A stretch of DNA of 64,000 bases from Hemileia vastatrix (Eukaryota > Basidiomycota > Pucciniomycetes > Pucciniales > Zaghouaniaceae), in NCBI GenBank assembly GCA_030280995.1, contig JASXTE010000001.1:19518106-19582105 (forward strand), written 5' to 3'. Position 1 is the stretch's first letter. Each line of letters starts with the position of its first letter. The notes beneath the pieces were generated by a model. That model was not told the origin of the DNA. It saw only the letters and a list, made by a program, of their open reading frames with translations, and made no database searches. A program made the position numbers and the translations under genes. This document shows positions 54,433-64,000 of the stretch, piece after piece.

Positions 54433-56270
54433 TTATTTAATATCTACTATATATACTCTAAAAATATGAATAATATTTTCTTCAGGTACATAAGCAGGGT
54501 TGGAGTCATCATTTGGAAAAAGAAGTCTTGATAACATTTTAACATTAGAGTGTAGTAAACCAGCTCTATGGATAATATTCAACCTTCCTTTAAATTCTTG
54601 AACTGCAAGCTTCCACTTAAACATATTTCTGTTTGATGTTTTCATATTTAATAATGATTTCACAGCACTACAATCAGTGTTTAACTCAAATTTTTGGTCT
54701 CCTAAATACACCAGAAAAAAACATGGGCACCTGATATCAGGTGCCAATCCCTATCTTTGGCTTAACTCAATTTCAGCTCAGCTGTAACTCATCTAGAAAG
54801 ACTGTGAACTGAACAATGAGCACACTACCTTGCCCAAAATCAAATCAAATTTACTCTTAAATCAAAACTGAATATATGGATAGGCACCTGATAGCAGGTA
54901 CCACTTGATGTTTTGCAGTGATAGTAATGCAATTTTTCCAAAGCCAACACTACTTCCAGACACTCCAATTGAGCTGCAGAATATTAATGTCACTTAGTCT
55001 CAAAGTTCTTGAAATATAGCAAATAACCACTTCTTAAAATTCTTTTCTTTCACCACCTGTTTTTGATGAAGTGCAGCTCCTAATCCTATAAAATTTTCAT
55101 CTGTATATAATACAAAAGGTTTTGAAAAATTAGGTAAACCTAAAATAAGTGCTGAAATCAATTTTTTTTTAATTTTTCAAAACCTTTCTGTCTTTCATCA
55201 TTTCATATAAAAGAAACATCTTTCTTTACTAAATTTTTTAAAAGTGCAGCAATTACTTGGTAATTTTTTATATACTGTCTATAGTAACCACACATACCTA
55301 GAAAGGATTAAATTTGATTAACAGAAGTAGCTACACCTACATTTTAGATGGATGCTAATTTATTTTGATCCACACAAATTTGTAGACCTGACACAACATG
55401 CCCCATAACATTTAAAGAATGAAATCCAAATTCACATTTTTTAAGAGATAGAGTCATATTTGTATCATCCATCTTTTGGAAGACTTTAGTCAGGTGTATA
55501 ATACTTTCATTGAATGTTTTTGAGAAAATAATAATTTCATCAATATATACCATTAACCATTTTTGCATTATTTCTTAATGGAATGTGTTATCCATAACTT
55601 TTTGAAATACTGAAGGTGCATTTTTTGGACTAAAAGGCATTCTTATATGTTTATGAATTCCCATATGAGTAGCAATCAAAAGGAAATTTTGTGATGAGTT
55701 CTCAACAGGAATTTGATGATAACCTTTATTTCCATCCAGACAGGTGATATAATTTTATCCTTGTAAAGTTGCATGTATAGAATTTATTCTTGTTAAAGGA
55801 TAAATATCATCAGCTGTATAGTTATTTAATACTCTGTAATCTTCACACAATCAAGATTTATCTTTTTCATAAGATATTAGTGCTGGTGAAAATACACAAT
55901 ACTTTGGATTAACATCTAATTTTTTAATTATATTCATATTTAAAAGAGTTTTAATTTTATCCTCAATATCTTTCCTTTTTTTAGGAGAAGCAGGATATTT
56001 AAGGACAGGTGGAGTCTCTTTCAAGTAAAATTTTAGTTTAAATTTCACTTCATGCTCAACTATTTCCAACTCATGACTTCCTTGTGAAAAATCTATTTGA
56101 AAAAATTTTACTAGTTCTAAAATTTTTTCTTTTTCCTACTCATTCAATTTTTCTCCAAAAGAAGCTTTATTAATTTCTATTTCAAGAGTACTTAATTCTT
56201 CAGAATTTCTTCCTTTTAATTAAATTAAATTTTGAAATATTTTTACAAGAGGTTAAATTTTTGGTACATA
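54433..56270 (-). pseudogene. G2 reverse transcriptase and RNase H, degenerate
   Basis: RT N-terminus: EIVEHEVKFKLKFYL, PVLKYPASPKKRKDIE and LNMNIIKKLDVNP (56069-55851), then CEDYRVLNNYTADDIYPL, DGNKGYHQIPVE and RMPFSPKNAPSVFQKVMD. Catalytic region: MVYIDEIIIFSKTF, with Glu in place of the second Asp of YIDD (about 55545). RNase H: VLYTDENFIGLGAALHQKQ (about 55115) and FELNTDCSAVKSLLNMKTSN (about 54690-54640). A 187-bp palindromic insert (54713-54899) splits RNase H. Confidence 0.75.
54713..54899. mobile_element. 187-bp palindrome-ended insertion in G2 RNase H
   Basis: The insert is flanked by ACC on both sides (54710-54712, 54900-54902). It begins AGAAAAAAACATG followed by the perfect palindrome GGCACCTGATATCAGGTGCC (54726-54745) and ends with the related GGCACCTGATAGCAGGTACC (54883-54902). 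Removing it and one ACC rejoins AKHQ to VVYLGDQKFELNTDC in one frame. The same start occurs at 178-214. Confidence 0.6.
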
Positions 56271-59031
56271 AGATAATACTTTAAATTTTCTTTTACCATT
56301 ATTTCCCATAGTAAAGCATTGATTTTCTGGATCAAATTTTATTCCACATTTTGTTAAAAAATCATTTCCCATAATAAACCAGTTACTTAAATTATCATTG
56401 GTCATTACCATAAATGTACAAACTACTCTAAAATATTCATGAGTTTTTTTAAAGAAAACTGAAGCAGAATATTTTCCTACAGTTTTAAAAATTGGACAAT
56501 ATCCTCTCCAATTTCCTGAAGAAAAAAGTTTCTAGTTTATTACCATAATAATTATCAATGTTTTTTAAAGACAATAAAGAAACAACACTTCCTCCAGCCC
56601 CTGAATATAAAATAATTTCAGTGTTAAAACCATTTATTAAAACAGGAACTTTCATGGGGTGATGATTATAGCATTATCAGTGATATCTCTTAAGATTTTT
56701 GCATCCTCAACATTAGATGAATTCCTTTCAATAATGGTAATTCTTTACTAACACATTGGATATATGTTTCTAAAATGAAAATACTCTTTTATTGATCATA
56801 AAAAATATCACATTCAATGTCTGAGGAATCTTCTGATTCTTCATTTTCTTCTGGTTCATTTTGTTCTACAAGATTAACCTTTTTGTCACAAAAATGACTC
56901 TTTTTCCAATTTTTTCCACATTTTACACAAGTATTCATATTATAACTTTTAGGAGCGACTGGGGCAGAAACTTTAACCAATTTATCAGGGCCCTTATTTC
57001 CAGATTTTTGGTTATCAATTTGATGATTATACTTTTGTACACTATACTTTGGTTCATATCTATAGTTTAATAAACATCATTACAGAAATTAATAAAAGTG
57101 GAAGTGTTAAAGGTATTTTCAGACCTGGCTACCACTAAGTCACTCAATGAATTTGGCAGCTTAAACAATATTCTTTTCTTCCATAATTAAAAATACATTT
57201 TTGAATTCATGGCTTTCAATATTTTTGTTAGCTCCATCAAGAAAACTTTAGGTTTTTCATATGAATTAGAATAATACTTACTCTCTTCATATAATCTCAG
57301 TTGGTTTAATCTAAATTTTGAACCACCAAATTATTTTTCAATCAGGATTTTTTATTCATCCCATGAGTATTATATGTTATCCATTAGAATTGATTCATAT
57401 CAAATCAATGCAACATTAGTAAATAAAGAAATTAGTTTGAAGTAATTTCTTCATATGGTAATTTTTATGATGATTTTAAATTATCAAATTTTTGAATAAA
57501 ATGTTGTCAGTCTGAAGCAGAATCACCATCAAAAGTTGAATATTGAGCCAATTTGGCTGATTCTTTTTATGATTGGTGAATTCAGATTTTTTATTAATTT
57601 TATCATTATTTAACAATTCTCAAAAATTTTCAATATATCCAGATAATTATTCTTTTAATAAAATTTGAGGAAGATCCTCTGGTAATGTTTTTTCTGAAAC
57701 ATTATCAAGTTTTTTATCTCTTATTTTTCCTTTTGAAGACTTTTTTTGAATATTTTCATTGTTCATCTTGGTCAATTTATAAGACAAAGTTACATTATTT
57801 TCTTCTAATCTCAATATTTTTTCTCTCATCATTGGGATTTCAGATAATTTCTCATTGATATTATGAATTGATAAAGTGTGTTTTTATTCATTCATTTGTA
57901 GTTTTTCATTAAAAGAGGCCATTTTATTTTTCATAGAATTTATTTCTTTGTTCATATTAAAAAAATTATTTTTAAAGACTAATTTTCACTTTTACAAAGA
58001 GTAAATTTTTTATTCAATTCATCAACAGTTTTTTTTATTTTCTGATAGAATTTATTTTTTAGAGTTTTTATAAAATTGTCAGTGATTTCAATACTCAACT
58101 CATGAGAAATTTCTAATTGATTCAATCTTTTGTCAAAGTTCTAAATTAAATTGTTCATTCTATGGATGATTATCCAACTTACATCTAATGTATTACTCTC
58201 AATTTTATCATAATAATCACCAATTATCTTGGATATTTCTTCTGGAATTTTAAATTCAATTCTTGAATCTTCATTTGATAACAAAGAAACATGATTATTA
58301 AAAGATAAAGAGAAACCATCATCAAAATAAGTTACAATTGGATGCTCAGATGATTTTCTATCATAAATTATTGTTTCCTCATTAATATCACTTTCACCTA
58401 AGTAACTTTTATCAGTATTTGAACCAAATAATTTATCTGGAGGAGTGCTTACCAGGGTTTTTGAGGCATATTTCCTTTTAGATTTTTCTTTCACTTGTAG
58501 GCATGGTTATGGCTCACTGGTGTAGGAGGAGGTCTTGAAGGACCTGGCTGGGTATAATGGCTTTGACCTACCTGATTCATGTTTTTCATCCTGTCAGAGT
58601 TTGAGTTTATCCAGTCCCACTTCCATTTTTCCAGTGCTACCATGTCTGAGATCTGGGAATCTTATAGATGGGTAGGGTGATTTGATGGTGCGTTTGGAGC
58701 CTGATTGTTCTTTTTGGTGAAAAATATATCCCATTGGTTGATAATTTTTGTTAGTTTTTTCTCTATAACTACAACCTTTTCTTTGAGCTTCATCCACTCC
58801 TGTTTGTGATTGTTTACTGCTGAGCAGAGATTGCTGATTTTCTTATGGTTTGACATCTCTTTTATTTTTAGTCCTGGTGGTAGTTTTTCCACTATCTTTG
58901 GAGAGTTGTGTAGCTCTAAGGGTTTTGCCTCCTGAATGACTATATCCTGTATTTTACTTTCTTTGAGTAATATTTTTAAAATCAGAAATACTAACTCTTG
59001 AACTTACAATACTTCCTTTATCAGAATCCAT
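56270..59031 (-). pseudogene. G2 gag and protease, degenerate
   Basis: The ATG at 59031 gives MDSDKGSIVSSRVSISDFKN. Low-complexity Lys/Asn/Glu-rich pieces follow, including a coiled-coil-like segment (SNHKKISNLCSAVNNHKQEW, 58892-58662), an acidic piece (58494-58141) and a helical Leu/Asn/Lys region near 57830. A Cys/His motif CVKCGKNWKKSHFC (about 56920) stands for the zinc knuckle. Protease appears as IILYSGAGGSVVSLLSL near 56610, with Tyr instead of the catalytic Asp of DSGA. Several stops and shifts. Confidence 0.6.
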
Positions 59032-59836
59032 TATTAGAGTGATTTATCAGAAATATTTTATTCTAAAAAAGAATTATTTCAGTTTCTAAAATGTAAGGTT
59101 TTTAATTAATTAAAAATATACTCACAAACAAAAATTTAATTACTTATTTTATTTTAAGTAATTTTTATTCTAAATAATTATATTTCAGTGTTATTTCTAA
59201 CTGTCTTAAAGACCTGAAAAATTCAGTACAACAATAAATTTGTTATTGATATCTGAGTTATCAAGTAATTTTTATTTAAATTATTATTTATATCCAATAA
59301 AATATAATTAATATATATCAATATTAAAATTTTAATATTAATATATATATATAATTAAATATTATATACATAAAAAAATTCAAATAAAAAATTGAGGAGT
59401 CAGTAATTTTAGATACTAAAATTACTCTTTCAATGTAAAGGCTGAAATAATGAGAATGATATATAAATTACTTACTACTATGGTAGACTTTAAAGGTACA
59501 ACTATTTTGTAGTATATATTCCAAATGCAATGTTCCCTGGTTTGAGCCTATCCTATGACCAGCTTTGATTACAACTTGGAAATAGTAAACTGGTTAGTTA
59601 AGTAAAATTGATGTTTGCTGTTATTCACTAACTTTAGTTTTGACTTTTTTCTTACACTCTTTTTAATATTAATTATCCTATTCCACTCATTCAATCCACA
59701 ATACAATGGTCTGATCTAATTGTCCTTGACCCTTTGGAATGTATTATATTGACCGCGCAAGTTTATTTTGTCCTTAAGATATGATTTTTTGTCCTTTGAA
59801 ATTCAGAAAGACCCCCAATAAACAGCTTTTACAGTT
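59032..59836. other. G2 5' leader and remnant, no gene
   Basis: AT-rich sequence, with TATATATAATTAAATATTATATA near 59340-59365, lies between the gag start and the visible LTR. It probably contains the primer-binding site, which I could not identify. No coding frame supported. Confidence 0.4.
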
Positions 59837-60028
59837 GGTGAGTATATAAACTGACCTAGTTTTCAGGAGAATAAGATGATAATAAAGTAGAATGGTCTGA
59901 TTTAGAATACTAGAGTAGTAATTATATAATATAATATGTCTCTTATTTCTTCACATTGAACAGCTATAATTACAAAAAATATATTTAAATTTTAAATAAT
60001 TATTTGTATTATTAATGTAAGTTATATT
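59837..60028 (-). repeat. G2 5' LTR, visible part cut by H3
   Basis: It matches 51968-52161 (GTGAGTATATAAA..GTAAGTTATATT) with about 10% differences by eye. It breaks exactly at the H3 insertion (duplication ATT, 60026-60028). The rest should lie beyond the right edge of the window. Confidence 0.65.
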
Positions 60029-60410
60029 AGTGGGTATCAAAGTTGACTGATCCACAATTAAATTATTTGCAGATAAAAAATCCTTATACCACAATTATCT
60101 TCTGAGATTATTTTTGTTAATAATTTGGTTATTAGACATTTTACGTGTCAAAGTTGACCTCTTATCTGACATTTCTCTACTCAATTTTATATAACCAAAT
60201 ATTGGAAAACTTTCTGTCATAACCTCATCTTGGCCTACATTCATTCATAACCACATCTTGGAATACTCTCTGGATATTCCTTCTACCTTGCTGTGCACTC
60301 CCATTATCATCTCATCCTGTCTATTCTCTCCATTCAGAATACCTCACTATCTCATATGCTTGTTTTTTCTCCTTTTCATCTTCAATTATCTTAACATTAC
60401 CTTTCATCAT

Positions 60411-61733
60411 AGATCTTCTCAAAGGAAGCCTTCCCCAAGTTGTTCTTCAAATCACACTACTCCCTCTATCACCCATTCAGCCTAGAAATCAAAGGCCGTT
60501 CAATTAAAAAAAGATGATCATCTCATTCTTATCAACAGGCTGAAAATTAAATTTAACTATGATTCTTGTTTTGATACTGAAAATGCAACTAAAGTAGAAT
60601 GGCCCCCGCATCAAAAGTTAATGGTTATTTACTAATGGGCAATGAATTATGGAATAAGAACAAGAGAAGGATATATATTATACCTAAGCAGATGTCTGAA
60701 CGTTTCAAGAATTACCAAGCAAAATACAAGAAGGAAAAGACTCTTTCATCTTCCACTGGTTTTTGTATTACCAACATTGATATCAGTAAGGGCATAAAAT
60801 ACATAGATGATAAACTTGAATCTTTATGTTCTTACTTTAAAGAGATGGAAGCTATTTTTGGAGAGAGAGCTGATGTTAATCTTGCAAACATGTTAAATGG
60901 TGAAGATGCTAGCTCTGAACATTATCTCAAAATAAATCTTTTCCCATCCTCTTCCTCCACTCAAGCCTCCCCTCATTTAGCTTCCAAAAATAAAGATAGC
61001 TTTTCAATAGATCCTTATAGCAATAAAAACCAACCTGATATAACTCAAGTATTTTTTTATCTTTTATCTTACAGATTCTTTTTTTTAATTTACATTTTCT
61101 TATTTCTAAAAAGGCTGAAGAACAAACGCAGGAGCCACAATCAACTGAGTCTGAAGCCAGCAACAATGATGAGGAGGAAAATGTGACCTTGAACAAAAAG
61201 CAAAGTGCTTGAAGTAGTCTAAATTTCCACTCTCAAAGAAGAAAAAAAAAGTGATATTTCATCTCAAACCACTTTTTCTTCTATCAAAGAATTGTTGGAG
61301 AAACGTGAGGCTGGAAGTGATACCATACCTCTTAATACTTTACTCTACTTTTCTTCTACTTTGTGTTAATATTTTTTATCACTCTAGAACAAGTGGAAGT
61401 TGCTAAAGAGACTCTAAAGTTTGAAAAGTAAAAAATAAATATCTCTTTAAGGAGGGATGACAGAGTACATGAATTGGAAGAGAGGAAGTAAAAGCTCTCT
61501 TTATGGAAGGATGATAGGGCACAAGACTTGGAGGAGAAGAAATTCAATCTTACTCTTAGTATTGAAAAATCAAAGAAAGAGGAGAAAACACTTGAGCATA
61601 AAAATTTAATGGAATAGATGAATTTTAAGCATGATCTTGAAGAAAATTCCAAGAAGAAAAAGTTTATAATAGAATGTGTTAAAGCAAATAAATCTTATGA
61701 GGAAATTGAATGTCTAATGATCTCCTATGATGA
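60411..61733 (+). pseudogene. H3 ORF1, degenerate
   Basis: It matches H1/H2 ORF1: SSQRKPSPSCSS, SKVNGYLLMGNELWNKNKRR, QMSERFKNYQAKYKKEKTL and FKEMEAIFGERADVNLAN. In this copy the GERAD stretch is free of the stop seen in H1 and H2. Introns fall near 61048-61113 and 61313-61387. The coiled coil has about three repeats with TAA/TAG interruptions (61427, 61490, 61614). Confidence 0.62.
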
Positions 61734-61809
61734 CTGGTTTGTTTTATTTCTTTCACACTTCCCTATTTTACTTTTAAAAATTCTTTTTTATATAAAATTT
61801 TCAAGTTTC

Positions 61810-62340
61810 ATTTGAAAATTTTCCAATCTCCCCCTTCATTTTTTTGAAGTAAGGGGTAGGTATCTCCAAAATTCTTTCAAGTCAAACATCTTGAAAGTCT
61901 TATATGAAAATTTGGCATTACAACACCCTGCATTTTACAGGTATCACCAAAATTCTTTCAAGTTAAGAATTTTTCAAGTCTTATAAGAAATTTTGGCAAT
62001 ACTCCCCCCTGCATTTTATTGAAGTAAGGGAAAGATATCACCTAAATTAAATTTTGCAAGTCTGATATGAAAATTTGGCAATACCCCCTCCCCTTGCATT
62101 TTATTGAAGTAAGGGATGGGTATCATTAAAATTTTTACAAGTCAAAAATTTTACATGTCAGATTTAAAAATTTTGCAATACCCCCCCCCCCCTGCATTTT
62201 ATTGAAGTTAAAGATTGGTATCACAAAAATTTTTATAAGTCATCAATTTTGCATATCAGATTTGAAAATTTAGAAATACCTCCCCTCCCCCCTGCATTTT
62301 ATTTAAGAAAGGGGTGGGAATCACCAAAATTTAATATAAT
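61810..62340. repeat. Tandem repeat (H3 copy)
   Basis: Five to six units of the same GGTATCACC..AAAATTTT..GGCAATACCCCC..TGCATTTTATTGAAGTAAGGG repeat, with a C12 run near 62180. It stands in the same place as in H1, H2 and H4. Confidence 0.82.
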
Positions 62341-62540
62341 TACATAAATTAATATATAAACTACTAAAATATATCAATTTCCCCAGTTTTAAAATAATGA
62401 AAATTCCTCTAGCCAAAATGTGGATAAAATCTAGAAAAAAATGTTTGGGACTTTCCACAAGTGTAGGCCAGAAAAACCTCATGAAACAAATAAACATGGT
62501 CATTATTACCATTTGTGCAACAAAAGGTCCTTGGCCCATT
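62341..62540 (-). other. Conserved orphan frame (H3 copy)
   Basis: The minus strand reads CCTNGNNDHVYLFHEVFLAY and SQTFFSRFYPHFG with one TAG, homologous to the frames at 26757-26990 and 47765-47974. Confidence 0.4.
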
Positions 62541-62654
62541 ACTTTACTTTAGGAATTTGAAATATAAGAGTTATTTATAAAAACTTTATGAAAAAATAAA
62601 AAATATTTGATGACTCTACTCATCCCCATACTTTTTTTGATCTACTTAAAAATT

Positions 62655-62806
62655 TTTTATGTTTGTTAAATTTACCTTCTTTTTTTATCTTTTTTATTCA
62701 GTGGATTAATTTTTGACTAATTTGAAATGAACATCTGAAATGTGTGAACTTTTGACAAGATTCCAAGCAAGGTGGAGCAAAAAGAGATCAAATACTAAAA
62801 CTGTCC
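62655..62806 (-). pseudogene. H3 TET-like gene, C-terminal remnant
   Basis: Only LLPPCLESCQKFTHFRCSF, QISQKLIH and KKIKKEGKFN are left, aligned with the end of the H4 copy (GLESCQDLTHFGCSFQISHK). The catalytic core is absent: the sequence changes abruptly to A-rich DNA at about 62808. Confidence 0.6.
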
Positions 62807-62807
62807 T

Positions 62808-63130
62808 TAAAAAAATTGAGACAAAAAATAACAAAAAAACAAAAATCTGTAAAATTATTTGCCAAAAAAATGAATTTTAAAGGTATTTTGTGTTTGATAT
62901 ACCACTTAAAGTCCTTGAAAAAAAATGATAAAAATAATTATAATCAAAAATTTAAACCAAAAAAAAAAAAATTGTATCAGAAAAATAGTTCCCAAAAAAA
63001 AAATTAAAATTATAGACACACCAAATTTATTTTTGAATCAGCTTTAACCGTAAAAATTTTTTTTATAATATTCTGTAAAAAAAACTAAAAAAAAACAAAA
63101 TAATGTTAATAAAAATAATAAAATTTATTT
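62808..63130. other. A-rich spacer of H3
   Basis: Poly-A rich, no supported gene. It is equivalent to 28282-28860 of H2 but shorter, following the loss of most of the oxygenase gene. Confidence 0.5.
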
Positions 63131-63139
63131 TTTACAAAC

Positions 63140-63590
63140 ACCCATATTACCCCTCCTTGTCTGCCTCATTACCCTCTTTTTGGTGTCCTCAAACCCCCCC
63201 TCCCCCTTCTCGATCTCCTCAAAACCCCCTAACCCCCCTTTTTCACCAGGTCCTCCCCCCTTTTCCCCCCTTTAGCCCCCATACAACCCCCCTCACCCCC
63301 CTTTTAATAGCTAACAAATTGCTAAGAAATTTGTTTAGTAATAAACAATTGGGGAAGCATCAATTGTTTAATACTAAATGAATTGCTTAGCAATTTGTTA
63401 GCTAGGAAAAGGGGGGTGGAGGTGGTGAGGGGGTGGAAAGAGATAAGGGGGTAGGGGGGAAGTGGTGGAGGGGATGAGGGGGGGGGAGAGAGGGGTTAGA
63501 CAGCCTAAAGGGAGGAAAAAGAGCATCTAAAAGAGAGAAAATCAGAGGGAAGGTGGGGAAATGTGAGGAAGAGAATAAGGAGGAAAGGGG
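63140..63590. repeat. C-rich/G-rich foldback of H3
   Basis: The C-rich arm (63145-63305) and G-rich arm (63410-63590) enclose a separate AT-rich palindrome at about 63306-63405: TAGCTAACAAATTGCTAAG.. against ..CTTAGCAATTTGTTAGCTA, arms of about 40 bp. The design matches those in H1 and H2 although the loop sequences differ. Confidence 0.85.
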
Positions 63591-63799
63591 GGATTGAGGC
63601 AGTCAGAAAGGGAAAAAGGAGGGAAAAAGAGCAGGAAAATAGAGAAAAGAGGGAGATAAAAGAGGGAGAGAAAAAACAAAAAAAAATCAGTTTAACCTTG
63701 AAAAAAATAAATGAAGCACTTAAAAAAAAATTAAGAAAACAAAATTAAAAAAAATCAAAAAAAATCATGATTAGCAAATAAAAATCAGCAAAAATGAAA

Positions 63800-63950
63800 A
63801 AAATGATTTACCTGGTGAGATGAGTTAAAGAAATGCAACCAAAATATCTGAGGGATTTTTGAGGAGAGGAGGAAAAGGATATGAGTAATGAATGAAAAAA
63901 GAAACACTGAAAAAAAATGTGATTTCAGAAAATATGCAATTTCATGTTGA
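63800..63950 (-). other. Conserved UTR-like block, truncated (H3)
   Basis: CTCATCTCACCAG|GTAAAT on the minus strand (about 63811) corresponds to the splice-donor end of the block at 29720-29995. The homology ends at CATGTTGA, about 63947, where the deletion junction lies. Confidence 0.5.
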
Positions 63951-64000
63951 AGTTGTCAGTGGAAGGCTTATGTGATGAGGCAAGTGAGAATTTACCTCCA

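Larger units (their letters stand above)
51955..60028 (-). mobile_element. G2: old Ty3/gypsy element, heavily decayed
   Basis: The minus-strand order is 5' LTR (59837-60028 visible part), gag from ATG 59031, zinc knuckle, protease, RT, RNase H, integrase, chromodomain-like end (52868), polypurine GAGTGAGGTAG and 3' LTR (52867 down to about 51955). About 196 bp of LTR sequence match between 51968-52161 and 59837-60028. H3 cuts the 5' LTR, so the element continues beyond the window. Stops and frameshifts are very frequent. The integrase resembles gypsy elements common in rusts (inference). Confidence 0.78.
60029..64000 (+). mobile_element. H3: Harbinger derivative, runs off window
   Basis: The left end AGTGGGTATCAAAGTTGACTG is a diverged terminal repeat preceded by ATT. 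Contents: ORF1 (+), tandem repeat, orphan frame, only the C-terminal tail of the TET gene, foldback, UTR-like block, then a direct jump at about 63950 to the sequence that normally lies upstream of the transposase start (GTTGTCAGTGGAAGG, compare 31266). The transposase gene is thus deleted in this copy. The right end is outside the window. Confidence 0.75.

Overview
The window looks like a transposon-dense, AT-rich genome of a basidiomycete, most probably a rust fungus (Pucciniales). The grounds are: introns of 50-80 bp with GTAAGT-like donors; a chromodomain Ty3/gypsy element, a second gypsy of a type I know from rusts, and several Ty1/copia elements; PIF/Harbinger-type DNA transposons; and an associated TET/JBP-like 2-oxoglutarate oxygenase of the sort expanded in rusts. 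I see no rRNA, CRISPR array or bacterial operon, and no tRNA gene I can support. Species is inference only.

Layout. (1) 1-6671 is host-like flank. It has one three-exon gene on the minus strand (927-2671) whose protein contains a duplicated module of unknown function, a 5'-truncated LINE 3' end (4740-5375), and otherwise no recognisable genes. (2) 6677-44215 is a single minus-strand Ty1/copia element (Copia-2) with 108-bp LTRs and a perfect GGCCA target duplication, swollen from about 5.3 kb to 37.5 kb by nested insertions. A second copia (Copia-1, 7128-12282, duplication CTTTT) sits in its RNase H region. A Harbinger element (H1, 16344-43401, duplication ATT) sits in its gag. H1 in turn contains Copia-3 (18533-22416), a second Harbinger (H2, 24462-31649, duplication ATT) and a young chromodomain gypsy (G1, 33315-41828, duplication GTTTT, LTRs differing at about 6 of 773 positions). 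(3) 44221-51954 holds a probable Tc1-like fragment, a 200-bp Harbinger MITE, a rearranged Harbinger (H4, 45618-49125), a degenerate Harbinger end and LTR-like remnants. (4) About 51955-60028 and beyond is an old, decayed minus-strand gypsy (G2). Its 5' LTR is interrupted at 60029 by another Harbinger (H3) that runs off the window.

Functional picture. The Harbinger copies share one architecture: AGGGGG/CCCCCT termini with 3-bp ATT/AAT duplications; a plus-strand gene for a DNA-binding/coiled-coil protein (ORF1); a convergent minus-strand gene for a TET/JBP-like dioxygenase; a minus-strand DDE_Tnp_4 transposase; a tandem repeat between the convergent genes; and a C-rich/G-rich foldback between oxygenase and transposase. 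A DNA transposon carrying a DNA-modifying oxygenase is the most interesting system here, although every copy in the window is mutated. The second is G1: besides gag and pol, joined through a canonical A AAA AAC -1 frameshift site, it carries an opposite-strand two-exon gene with its own TATA box encoding a Zn2Cys6-spaced cysteine cluster plus an NLS-like basic motif.

The window shows layered insertion history rather than a functional operon. Almost all transposon genes have stops or frameshifts. The 927-2671 gene and the G1 accessory gene are the only multi-exon genes that read cleanly.
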